The position numbers and the translations under genes are program-made. The notes below the pieces were generated by a model. The model saw only the letters and a list, made by a program, of their open reading frames with translations, searched no databases and was not told where the DNA came from. From positions 1 to 46,849 of the forward strand of contig CAVGTF010000004.1 of assembly GCA_963632245.1 (NCBI GenBank): a stretch of DNA of 46,849 bases. The letters are read 5' to 3'. This DNA comes from UBA1724 sp963632245 (GTDB lineage Bacteria; Verrucomicrobiota; Lentisphaeria; Oligosphaerales; Oligosphaeraceae). Positions 34,948-42,704 of the stretch are shown in pieces. Position 1 is the stretch's first letter. Every line of letters starts with the position of its first letter.

Positions 34948-36240
34948 ATGAACTTTCCCGGAATGCGCATTCTTGGCATATTCCTAATGCTCTTCCTCTG
35001 CGTCCTGCCGTGTGGCGCGGGGGTGTCGGAGGTGCGGGTGACGGGGGTCCGTGCACAACCCCGCTTCCCTTGGGAGGGCGTCGTGGATATCTACTATACG
35101 GTGGAGTGTACGGACACAACGGCGGAGATCGCGATCTCCTTCCGGGGGCACGACCGCGCCTGTGGCAAGACCATTGAATTCCGCCGGGAGCATCTCTCCG
35201 GCGATGGCGTTGATGCGCCCGTGACAGTGGGGCAAGAGATGCATGCGGTGTGGGATGCCTCTGCGGCTCTCCCGGATTTCCGTAGCACCGCCTTCACCGT
35301 GGAGGTGGTCGCTACCTGCGAATTAGGCGAGTGGGGTGACGACTACCTGGTGGTGGATCTCTCCAAGGGACCCGATGCCGCGAGCTATCCCATCCGCTAC
35401 TCTGCCGAGGGACCCGATGTCACAAATGACACCTGCCGCACCACAGAACTCTGGCTCCGGAGAATCCCCGCCGGATCCTTCGCCATGGGAAGCCCCGAGG
35501 ACGAAATCGGCCGATACGCCGACGAGACACTCCACCAGGTGACTCTCACGCAAGACTACTACATCGGCGTCTTCGAATGCACGCAGAAACAGTACGAGCT
35601 TGTCATGGGAAAGAATCCCTCCCGCTACCTCGGCGATACCCGCCCTGTGGAATGCGTCTCCTATGACGATCTCCGGGGCACCGGGAGCGCCGCCGGCGCC
35701 GGCTGGCCGGACTCCGGACACACCGTGGATGACGATTCCTTCCTGGGGAGGCTCCAGGCACGCACGGGACTCCTCCTGGATCTGCCCACCGAGGCACAGT
35801 GGGAATACGCCTGCCGCCGAAAGGCCGATGGGACCATCTGCTCCACCGCCGTGCACTCCGGAACAAGCCTCAGCAATGTCACCACCTGCTCTAATCTTGC
35901 GACGGTGGCGCGATACTACGGGAACTCCGCGTCGACGACCTCCGATGAAAAAGGCGGATTCTCTCAGCATACCCGCGTCGGTTCCTATCTCCCGAATTCC
36001 CTGGGACTCTACGATATGCAGGGAAATGTCTGGGAGTGGTGCCTGGACTGGTACGGCTATACTCTCGCAGATGCCACCGATCCCACCGGCGCGGCCTCCG
36101 GAACCTGGCGCACGACCCGCGGGGGCTCCTGGGCTTTCTGCGCACGGTGCTGCCGTATCGCTAACCGCCGTTCAAATTCCGTCCCCGATGAACAATTCCA
36201 CGACCTAGGATTCCGACTGACCTGCATCGGGGAACGGTAG
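34948..36240 (+). CDS. Secreted SUMF1/FGE-fold domain protein
   Basis: A 430-residue exported protein. After a signal peptide (hydrophobic run LGIFLMLFLCVLPCGAG) comes a beta-sandwich-like domain of about 140 residues, then a SUMF1/formylglycine-generating-enzyme fold: IPAGSFAMGSPEDE, LPTEAQWEYACR, LYDMQGNVWEWCLDWYG and TRGGSWAFCARCCRIANRR. The spaced catalytic cysteine pair of true formylglycine-generating enzymes is not matched, so this is more likely a binding domain. ATG 34948 is chosen; ATG 34963 is an alternative that also leaves the signal peptide intact. It starts 11 bp after the ATPase stop, so the two probably form an operon. Confidence 0.75.
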   Translation: MNFPGMRILGIFLMLFLCVLPCGAGVSEVRVTGVRAQPRFPWEGVVDIYYTVECTDTTAEIAISFRGHDRACGKTIEFRREHLSGDGVDAPVTVGQEMHAVWDASAALPDFRSTAFTVEVVATCELGEWGDDYLVVDLSKGPDAASYPIRYSAEGPDVTNDTCRTTELWLRRIPAGSFAMGSPEDEIGRYADETLHQVTLTQDYYIGVFECTQKQYELVMGKNPSRYLGDTRPVECVSYDDLRGTGSAAGAGWPDSGHTVDDDSFLGRLQARTGLLLDLPTEAQWEYACRRKADGTICSTAVHSGTSLSNVTTCSNLATVARYYGNSASTTSDEKGGFSQHTRVGSYLPNSLGLYDMQGNVWEWCLDWYGYTLADATDPTGAASGTWRTTRGGSWAFCARCCRIANRRSNSVPDEQFHDLGFRLTCIGER

Positions 36241-36265
36241 GTTTTCAGAAGATGCTGCAAGGACG

Positions 36266-37405
36266 CTATAGGAGGAAGTCAGCAAAGTTGTCCCGGGAGA
36301 TGACTTGGTAGCTGGCGTCGGGGTAGCTCTTCTGCCAGAGGGTGGGCGCCGCGGGTTTCGCTTTTCCGTATTTGATTTCGTAGCCGAATAGGCGTCCCTC
36401 CCGCTCTTCCACGAAGTCTATTTCTTGGCGTTCGTAGGTGCGCCAAAAGTAGTTGTTGGAGAGAATGCGACAGTATTCCTGCTTCTTTAGACGCTCGGTC
36501 ACGACAAAGTTCTCCCATAGCGCGCCCATCTCGCCTCCATTGCGCAGGGAGGGCAGGTTGAAGTTGTTGATGACAGCGTTCAGGATGCCGTTGTCGTAAA
36601 AGAAGTATCGGCAGGTCTTTGTGACCTCGCTGCGGAGATTGCGCGAGAATCCCGGCAGGCGAAAGATGACGAAGGTCTTCTCTAGTAGGTCTAGGTAGCG
36701 TTCAACGGTAAGGCGATTGAGCCCCAAGGAAGTTCCTAGCTCGGTAATGGATACCTCCTTGCCTACCTGGAAGGCCAGCAATGTCAGAAGACGCCGGATC
36801 TTGTCTGCATTCTTGAGGTGCTCAAAAGACAGAATGTCCTTGTAGAGGTATGCATCACAGAGCTCCCGCAACGCCTCCGCCTTGTCCTGATGGTTCTCTA
36901 TGGTGAGGATCTCAGGATAGCAGCCGAAAACAAGGAATTCGTCTAGCTTCTGCTGTAGGTGCATTACGCCAAATTGCCGCGCGTACTCTAGGACGGAGAC
37001 AGGATATAGCGTCGCGGTGCGCCGACGCCCCGTCAGGGGCTCGCCTAAATCGGCGGCAAGCTGAAACGAAGAGGAGCCGGAGGCAATGACGCGGATCCCC
37101 GGTAACGCGTCTACGAGAAGTTTCAGCCCCATGCCCGCATTCTTTAGGGCCTGCGCTTCGTCAATGACAACCAACTCATAGCCGGAAAAAGAACTGCGAA
37201 TGAGGCTGACATCCGAAGACTCAAGGACTTCCTTTACAACACGGTCTTCTCCCGTTCCCCAAAAGTAACGCCCGCCATCCCAGTCGGCTAAAAAGTCCGA
37301 AAGGAGAGTGGTCTTCCCCGCACGACGGGGACCATAAAGCGCTAGGACCTTCCCCGGCTGCAGTAACTTATGGATGCGATCTAGGTAGTGACGCGTGATC
37401 TTCAT
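36266..37405 (-). CDS. AAA-family ATPase of the DUF4143 type (second copy)
   Basis: A 379-residue ATPase with Walker A YGPRRAGKT (G25-T32), Walker B ELVVIDEAQ (D82-E83) and the sensor-like ASGSSSFQL, then a helix-turn-helix-like segment (ITELGTSLGLNRLTVERYLDLLEKT) and a DUF4143 C-terminal domain with QEIDFVEE and GYEIKYGK, a restriction-endonuclease-like pattern. It belongs to the same broad family as the gene at 33626 but is clearly divergent from it. CAGGAGA ten bases upstream fixes ATG 37405; the open frame running on through the upstream repeats is not taken as coding. It converges on the SUMF1 gene with a 25-bp gap and is divergent from the AlbA_2 gene. Confidence 0.85.
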   Translation of the reverse strand: MKITRHYLDRIHKLLQPGKVLALYGPRRAGKTTLLSDFLADWDGGRYFWGTGEDRVVKEVLESSDVSLIRSSFSGYELVVIDEAQALKNAGMGLKLLVDALPGIRVIASGSSSFQLAADLGEPLTGRRRTATLYPVSVLEYARQFGVMHLQQKLDEFLVFGCYPEILTIENHQDKAEALRELCDAYLYKDILSFEHLKNADKIRRLLTLLAFQVGKEVSITELGTSLGLNRLTVERYLDLLEKTFVIFRLPGFSRNLRSEVTKTCRYFFYDNGILNAVINNFNLPSLRNGGEMGALWENFVVTERLKKQEYCRILSNNYFWRTYERQEIDFVEEREGRLFGYEIKYGKAKPAAPTLWQKSYPDASYQVISRDNFADFLL

Positions 37406-37473
37406 GTCAATTTCTTTCTCCTGTTTAAGGGAACGACATAAGATACTCCGGAAAATACAGTCTTCACCGTGCA

Positions 37474-37572
37474 GTGAGGGAATTTGCCAAAATTCGCACA
37501 CCTTAAATGAGGGAATTTGCCAAAATTCGCACACCTCAAGTGAGGGAATTTGCCCAAATTCGCACACTTGGG
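37474..37572. repeat. Array 2: three 33-bp tandem repeats before the second DUF4143 ATPase
   Basis: Three contiguous copies begin at 37474, 37507 and 37540. Copies 1 and 2 differ at two positions; copy 3 differs from copy 2 at about six. Each holds a palindromic core: GAATTTGCCAAAATTC in copies 1 and 2, and the perfect palindrome GAATTTGCCCAAATTC in copy 3, at 37480, 37513 and 37546. The array lies 68 bp before the ATPase ATG in the divergent gap to the AlbA_2 gene. A 33-bp period is close to three helical turns, so the sites would face nearly the same side of DNA. No spacers are present. Confidence 0.95.
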
Positions 37573-37783
37573 AAAACTCGGGATGTCGAATTTGATCAAG
37601 GTGTGGGCGATTTGTTCTATCGGGTAGAATTTCGGAGGAAAGTTGTGGAAAGGGCGGTGGGGTGGTCGCTATTTGTGGTAGGCGTGCTATTTTTGTGTCG
37701 CGGCAGGACAGCCTTCTTTTAGGAATGCTGTTGCGTTATTTTGGGTGATGTAGCTCTTTTTTCTGACCTCCAACTGTCTGTCG

Positions 37784-37789
37784 TATATT
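37784..37789 (+). promoter_or_regulatory. Candidate -10 element of the AlbA_2 gene
   Basis: TATATT, 63 bases before the ATG at 37853, with a poor -35 match (TTCTGA) 17 bp upstream. The remaining sequence between array 2 and this point (37573-37783) holds no recognisable gene. Confidence 0.35.
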
Positions 37790-37852
37790 GGGGACCGCGG
37801 TGGCGCGTCCTTAGTTGGGGAATGTGTGGTTCAACCCTTTTGGAGTGGAAGA

Positions 37853-39343
37853 ATGAGCAGTATCCTTGACGAAATCGCGCAGGGCGAGTCGAGCACCCTG
37901 GAATTCAAGCTGGTCCCCAATCAGGAGCAGTCCAAATATCTGAAGACTGTGGTGGCCTTCGCAAATGGCAGAGGCGGGCGTATCCTCTTCGGCGTAGCCA
38001 ATGATGGGACGGTCCAGGGCATCGACAAGGATCGTGTGCATGCCATGATGGACGAAATCGCGGACGCCATTACCCGGCGTTGCGCGCTTCGCATCGCACC
38101 GGATCTCGGAATAGAGAATATCCAGGGGAAGTACGTCATTGTGTTGGAGATCATGCCCGGCACGAACTGCCCCTATTTCCTTCGGGAGGAGGGAGACCGC
38201 GATGGAGTCTATATCCGCGTTGGCGCTACGACGCAACGTGCGGACGATGCAACGCGCAGAGAGCTCTTTCACCAGAGCACGGGGCAGAGCTTCGACGGCG
38301 AATTATGCCCTGCTGCCCAAATCGATGAAGCGCGCATTCAGGCTCTCTGCGAAGGTATGGAACACCTCGCTTTGACAAATTGCACGAATGACTTGCTGAG
38401 GAGAGGTGTGAAGCATTTAACTCCCGTTCAATTGGAATCCTGGGGGGTCATCGCCAGAAAGGGAGATCGCTGGATGGGCTCCAATACATATGCTCTCCTT
38501 ACGGGAGATCCCGCTTTTGCTACCCGCCTGAAGTGCGCGGTGTTTCGCAATGATGATCGGGCGGTCTTTGTGGATCGCCGGGAATTCGTTGGAAGTGTTT
38601 CGGAGTTGATTGATCAAGGAATGGCTTATATCTTGGAAAAAATTAACATGGGATGCAGCTTCCATGGGGCTTTCCGTCAAGACAATTACGAGCTCCCTCC
38701 GGATGAATTGCGTGAATTGGTCGTCAATGCGTTTGCGCACAGGAACTATCTCAATCATGATATGCCGGTTTTTATTTGTGTCTATGATGACCGTGTGGAG
38801 ATCACTTCGCCTGGCGGATTGCCTCGTGGGCAGACGGTGGAACGTGCGCAGGGCGGGTATTCCAAGCCGCGCAATCCGATCCTGGCACGATGCCTTGGCT
38901 ATATGCATTTCATGGAGGAGTGGGGGAGTGGGCTTCTGCGCGTAAAAAGGGCCCTTGAGGGATATGGCTTGCCGCCGCTTTCCATCGAAGACGCGGGGCA
39001 GGCAGTGCGCGTGAATGTCTATCGCGCCATTGTGGATTCGGAGCCCTCTGCGCCTCCTGTCTGTCGGGAAGAGCTCGCGCCGGAGGAGGAATACCGTGTG
39101 GAGGAGCCGGAGGAGGAACCCATTGCTCTTCCTCTTGGTCTGCAGGATGTGGTGCGGTTGCTGATCCTGAATGCCTATCAAAGCACCGCCGAACTGGCGG
39201 AGCTCCTGCATGTGAGTCGGGGCGTCGTTCAACGGCGCCTGAGACGCCTCCGGGACGAGTATCACTTCATTGAGCGTGTGGGCACGGCGCGGCAGGGTTA
39301 CTGGCGCATCCTCCGGAAGTGTTGGTTGCGGAACTTCGAGTAG
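37853..39343 (+). CDS. AlbA_2/Schlafen-type ATP-binding regulator with winged helix
   Basis: A 496-residue protein. Residues 1-130 form an AlbA_2 (Schlafen-like) domain: GESSTLEFK, VVAFANGRGGRILFGVANDG and GVYIRVGATTQRAD. A middle part leads to a GHKL-like C-terminal region of the RecG-C-terminal-like type (ELRELVVNAFAHRNY, VEITSPGGLPRG, EEWGSGLLRV), and a winged helix ends the protein (STAELAELLHVSRGVVQRRLRRL). Such proteins are usually called transcriptional regulators or putative helicase-like ATPases; some relatives act in phage defence. The start follows GGAG at seven bases. It is divergent from the second DUF4143 ATPase, sharing the gap that contains array 2. Confidence 0.85.
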   Translation: MSSILDEIAQGESSTLEFKLVPNQEQSKYLKTVVAFANGRGGRILFGVANDGTVQGIDKDRVHAMMDEIADAITRRCALRIAPDLGIENIQGKYVIVLEIMPGTNCPYFLREEGDRDGVYIRVGATTQRADDATRRELFHQSTGQSFDGELCPAAQIDEARIQALCEGMEHLALTNCTNDLLRRGVKHLTPVQLESWGVIARKGDRWMGSNTYALLTGDPAFATRLKCAVFRNDDRAVFVDRREFVGSVSELIDQGMAYILEKINMGCSFHGAFRQDNYELPPDELRELVVNAFAHRNYLNHDMPVFICVYDDRVEITSPGGLPRGQTVERAQGGYSKPRNPILARCLGYMHFMEEWGSGLLRVKRALEGYGLPPLSIEDAGQAVRVNVYRAIVDSEPSAPPVCREELAPEEEYRVEEPEEEPIALPLGLQDVVRLLILNAYQSTAELAELLHVSRGVVQRRLRRLRDEYHFIERVGTARQGYWRILRKCWLRNFE

Positions 39344-39361
39344 CGCTGCGTGCAGGTTGAT

Positions 39362-39395
39362 GCGCCGGGGAGGGGGGGCTATTTCCTGCCGGCGC
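39362..39395 (+). other. Hairpin after the AlbA_2 gene
   Basis: Stem GCGCCGG (39362-39368)/CCGGCGC (39389-39395) begins 18 bp after the stop codon. No T-tract follows, so it may slow rather than end transcription. Confidence 0.4.
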
Positions 39396-39544
39396 CTCCT
39401 CCGCGAATGCGTGCCGCCTTTCAAGGGATACATTATCCGGATTCCTGTTCACCGGCTTGCCCATGGATGCCGCGCTCGCTTTTGAGGGGCGGATTCGTGG
39501 GCGCACTTGTTTCTCCCGTGCGCGGAGGCGCGAATCGACAGAGT

Positions 39545-40954
39545 ATGCTGAACAAACACACCGTGGAAAAGATTGGCGGGACCTCCATGTCCCGCTTTGG
39601 CGAGGTCATGCGAAATGTGATCATCGGCCACCGCACTCCCGAGGACTACTACAACCGCATCTTCATTGTCTCCGCATACGGCGGCATCACCAATCTGCTG
39701 CTGGAGGACAAGAAGACCGGCGCCCCCGGCGTCTACGGTCGCTTCGCCATGGATGACTCCACCTGGGAACAGGCACTGGAGACCGTCCGACAGAGCATGC
39801 TGGAGTATAACCACTCCTTCGTTAGCATCGGCCTGGATCAGACTGCCGCCGACGAGTTCGTCAACCAGCGCATCGATGGCGTCTGCGAGTGCCTCCACGA
39901 TCTGACAAACCTGCGCTCGTTCGGTCACTTCAACCACAAGAGCTTCCTTCCCCAGACCCGCGAGCTGCTCAGCGCCGTGGGCGAGGCACAGAGCGCCTTC
40001 AACTCCGCCAATATCCTCCAGCGAAACGGCGTCAACGCGCGTTTCGTGGATTTGACGGGCTGGAAGGTGGATTCCCTGCCTACCTTCGATAACGCCATCT
40101 TGGATGCCTTCAAGGACATCGATCTCTCCAAGGAGCTGCCCATCGTCACCGGATACGTGAAGTATGACGAGGGCATCATGACCCACTTTGACCGTGGCTA
40201 CAGTGAGATCACCTTCAGCAAGATTGCTGTGCTCACCAAGGCACGCGAGGGCATCATTCACAAGGAATACCACCTGTGCACCGGCGACCCGAAGGTCATT
40301 GGCCTGGACAAGGTGAAGATCATCGGCCACACCAACTTCGACATCGCCGATCAGCTCTCCGACTTGGATATGGAGGCCATTCACTCCAAGGCATCCAAGG
40401 AAATGGAGCAGTGCGGGATCCCCATCCGCATCAAGAACGCCTTCGATCCCGAAAATCCCGGCACACTCATCAGCTGCGACTATGTCTCCCCCACTCCTCG
40501 CGTGGAGATGATCTGCGGACGCAGCGATGTGGTGGCCATCGAGGTGGTCGATCCCGAGATGGTCTCCAAGCCCGGATACGACTACAGCCTGCTCCAGAGC
40601 TTCGTGGACTACCATATCAGCTATGTGACGAAGACCACCAACGCCAACACCATCACGCACTTCGTGCCCGGCAAGAAGGCGCCCATCGAGGGCTGCATGG
40701 AGGATATCCGGCGGCGCCTGCCACAGGCCTCCATCTACTCCTTCCCCGCCGCCATCGTCTCTATCATCGGCACCAACATGAAGATCCCCGGCTTCCTCTC
40801 CAAGGCGGCCAAAGCACTCTCCGATGCCCACATCAATACCCTGGCAATGGTCCAGAGCCCCCGGCAGATCAACATGCAGTTCATCGTACGCCGCGAGGAC
40901 TACAAGAAGGCGCAGATCGCCTTCCATAAGGCGCTGGTGGAAGACGAGGCATAG
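39545..40954 (+). CDS. ask: Aspartate kinase, ectoine-type (Ask_Ect-like)
   Basis: Phosphorylates aspartate, the first step to lysine, threonine, methionine and diaminopimelate. The 469 residues start MLNKHTVEKIGGTSMSRFGEV; the KIGGTS phosphate motif differs from the common KFGGTS, and the sequence IFIVSAYGGITNLLLEDKKTGAPGVY follows the pattern I associate with aspartokinases linked to ectoine clusters. Regulatory ACT domains lie in the last 150 residues (AIVSIIGTNMKIPGFLSKAAKAL, INTLAMVQSPRQINMQF). ATG 39545 matches the family start; an open extension to 39350 has no similarity. No ectABC genes are nearby, so a general role in amino-acid or cell-wall synthesis is more likely. Confidence 0.9.
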   Translation: MLNKHTVEKIGGTSMSRFGEVMRNVIIGHRTPEDYYNRIFIVSAYGGITNLLLEDKKTGAPGVYGRFAMDDSTWEQALETVRQSMLEYNHSFVSIGLDQTAADEFVNQRIDGVCECLHDLTNLRSFGHFNHKSFLPQTRELLSAVGEAQSAFNSANILQRNGVNARFVDLTGWKVDSLPTFDNAILDAFKDIDLSKELPIVTGYVKYDEGIMTHFDRGYSEITFSKIAVLTKAREGIIHKEYHLCTGDPKVIGLDKVKIIGHTNFDIADQLSDLDMEAIHSKASKEMEQCGIPIRIKNAFDPENPGTLISCDYVSPTPRVEMICGRSDVVAIEVVDPEMVSKPGYDYSLLQSFVDYHISYVTKTTNANTITHFVPGKKAPIEGCMEDIRRRLPQASIYSFPAAIVSIIGTNMKIPGFLSKAAKALSDAHINTLAMVQSPRQINMQFIVRREDYKKAQIAFHKALVEDEA

Positions 40955-40988
40955 CGCTCGAAACTACATACGCTCTCTTGCACCATCC

Positions 40989-41021
40989 GCGCCCGGCTCC
41001 CCACTCTCGGGAACCGGGCGC
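40989..41021 (+). terminator. Weak terminator-like hairpin after ask
   Basis: Stem GCGCCCGG (40989-40996)/CCGGGCGC (41014-41021), 8 bp perfect, with only TTCC following. It ends 17 bp before the next start codon. Confidence 0.5.
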
Positions 41022-41038
41022 TTCCGTATCCTACCGAG

Positions 41039-42532
41039 ATGAAAACAGGACTCCGATTATCCACATACCCCACACTCCTCCTCACGCTGGGGCTCCTTCT
41101 CGCCTGCGCCTTTCGGCTTTCAGCACAGGAGTCCCCCGGCACTGAATTGCGCGGCGCATGGATCCATTCCCCACAGGGCATTTCCGGATGGGGATGGGAT
41201 GCCACGGTGAAGGCGCTGGCTGACAATGGCTTCAATGCACTCTTCGCAAATCTCTCCTGGACGGCCTCCAGCGACTATCCCAGCCAGGTCTCCGCACCGC
41301 ATCCCTCTCTCAAGCAGAAGGATGGCTCCACCCGGGATCTCCTCCAGGAGTGTCTGGACGCCTGCCAGAAGTATGGCGTGCAGCTCCATGTGTGGGTGGT
41401 GGTCTGCAATATGGGCGAGCATACGCCCGTCGCCGTAAAAAAACGCTACCAGGATGTCGGACGCACTCAGATTGACAAGGATGGCAATCAGTCTGACTAC
41501 CTCGCTCCGCAAATTCCCGAAAACCAGAAGCTCCTCCAGGATGTGGTGGTGGAGATCGCGCGGAAGTACCTCGGGGTCTCCGGCATCCACTTGGATTATA
41601 TCCGATATCCCCTCGGTGACTACGATTGCTCGCCTCGCGCACGGAAGGACTTCGAGGCGTCTTTGGGGCGCGCCGTGCCCTCCTGGCCTGCGGATATCCT
41701 GCCCGGCGGCACTCTGCGCAAGGAATACCGGCAGTGGTGCCGGCAGAATGTGACCGATCTGGTCCGAGCTGCCCGCCAGGCGCTCCGCGCCGCGAATCCC
41801 GGAATGGCTCTTTCGGCTGCCACCTACGGTTGGGAAGAGGGCGCCATGGAGAGTGTGGCGCAGGATGCCAATCAGTGGGTGCGGGAGGGCCTGATCGACT
41901 TCCTGTGCCCTATGAATTACAGCGGAAAGCCCCAGGAGCCCGCTGGCTGGCTGGCGGTCCAGCAGCAGCGTGTGGCCGGACGGGTCCCCATTTACTCCGG
42001 ATTGGCGAACTATATGTGTGAATCCGTGGAGGTCCTCCGTCAGGAGATCCGGGATGCCCGCGCGCTGGGCGCCGAGGGCTTCATTTGCTTTCAGCTGAAG
42101 GAGCCATTCGCTCGCGATTGGCTGCCTGAAATCGGAAAGAACGAGACTGCCTTGAGGGCACCGGCTCCCCGGAATTGGGGCGTGCCACGCCCCCAGTGGA
42201 GCTGGGAGGGCGGCGCGTGGTATGATCCGCCGTGGTATTTCTTCTGGCAGGAGGAGGACTGGACTCCACTGGTCTGCCAGGCGGTTTTCCCCACGCGTGT
42301 GCCCGTGGAACGGCAACTCCGGATGCACCCCGTCCTGGCCCTCGATGGCGTGGAACGACCCGTCAGCGCCCGCGAAATCACCGTCGAGTGGCTGGACGAA
42401 TACACGGTGCGATGCTCCTTCGTCCCCGGGAAAGCAGGTACCTACCAGTGGCGCTTCTATGAGAACGGCTCCGCTCCCGATGACGTCCGCGTCTGGTACT
42501 CCTCCGCATATCCCTGGCAGGCAAAAAAGTAG
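41039..42532 (+). CDS. Secreted glycosyl-hydrolase-like 10 (GHL10) protein
   Basis: A 497-residue exported protein of the GHL10/DUF187 (YngK-like) family, related to alpha-amylase-type barrels; relatives act on peptidoglycan-linked or other glycans. A signal peptide covers about residues 1-30 (hydrophobic LLLTLGLLLACAF); a weak lipobox at LLAC leaves lipoprotein export open. Barrel motifs are ELRGAWIHSP, NGFNALFANLSWTASSDYPS, the catalytic-region GIHLDYIRYP and LIDFLCPMNYSG. The last 110 residues (after about 390) form a separate beta-rich domain (REITVEWLDEYTVRCSF). It is flanked by hairpins and probably transcribed alone. Confidence 0.85.
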   Translation: MKTGLRLSTYPTLLLTLGLLLACAFRLSAQESPGTELRGAWIHSPQGISGWGWDATVKALADNGFNALFANLSWTASSDYPSQVSAPHPSLKQKDGSTRDLLQECLDACQKYGVQLHVWVVVCNMGEHTPVAVKKRYQDVGRTQIDKDGNQSDYLAPQIPENQKLLQDVVVEIARKYLGVSGIHLDYIRYPLGDYDCSPRARKDFEASLGRAVPSWPADILPGGTLRKEYRQWCRQNVTDLVRAARQALRAANPGMALSAATYGWEEGAMESVAQDANQWVREGLIDFLCPMNYSGKPQEPAGWLAVQQQRVAGRVPIYSGLANYMCESVEVLRQEIRDARALGAEGFICFQLKEPFARDWLPEIGKNETALRAPAPRNWGVPRPQWSWEGGAWYDPPWYFFWQEEDWTPLVCQAVFPTRVPVERQLRMHPVLALDGVERPVSAREITVEWLDEYTVRCSFVPGKAGTYQWRFYENGSAPDDVRVWYSSAYPWQAKK

Positions 42533-42546
42533 CTCGCACAGCGCTC

Positions 42547-42577
42547 CTGCGGAATTCCTGGGGCAGCGCCCCCGCAG
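42547..42577 (+). other. Hairpin after the GHL10 gene
   Basis: CTGCGG pairs with CCGCAG around an inner GGGG/CCCC stem. No T-tract follows. It could be a factor-dependent end or part of the pheS leader. Confidence 0.35.
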
Positions 42578-42600
42578 ACCCCGAACCACCCCCGCGGGAG

Positions 42601-42606
42601 TATATT
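42601..42606 (+). promoter_or_regulatory. Candidate -10 element of pheS
   Basis: TATATT in the 172-bp gap before pheS, 98 bases before its ATG; no clear -35 box and no T-box or attenuator hallmarks were seen in the leader. Confidence 0.3.
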
Positions 42607-42704
42607 ACCAAGCACGCCGTCAAACGGAGGAATTCACGCTACGATGCGCGGTCTCCGCGGCGAGATCTTCCCCCCTTTCCTTTAGCTATTTGGAGTTCAT
42701 CACA

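Noticed and set aside
34948..36240. Diversity-generating retroelement target, because the SUMF1/FGE fold and RGGSW C-terminus are used by such proteins
   Set aside because: No reverse transcriptase gene and no template repeat were found in the window.
34948..36240. True formylglycine-generating enzyme
   Set aside because: The catalytic cysteine pair with its usual spacing is not matched (CARCC only), no sulfatase is nearby, and the protein is secreted with an extra domain.
37474..37572. CRISPR array
   Set aside because: Repeats are contiguous with no spacers, only three copies, and no cas genes are present.
37402..37599. Open reading frames through array 2, coding for 11-residue repeats such as CEFWQIPS, one of them in frame with the second ATPase
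   Set aside because: A 33-bp repeat keeps every frame open by arithmetic, so open frames are expected on both strands. The ATPase has a good ribosome-binding site at the internal ATG 37405 and its homology starts there. The palindromic core is better explained as DNA sites.
37507..37722. Small plus-strand gene with a hydrophobic C-terminal segment after array 2
   Set aside because: It begins inside the repeats, has no ribosome-binding site, and its first part is only repeat translation.
42533..42704. T-box or leader-peptide attenuator before pheS
   Set aside because: No T-box sequence, specifier stem or phenylalanine-rich leader peptide could be identified; only a simple GC hairpin is present.
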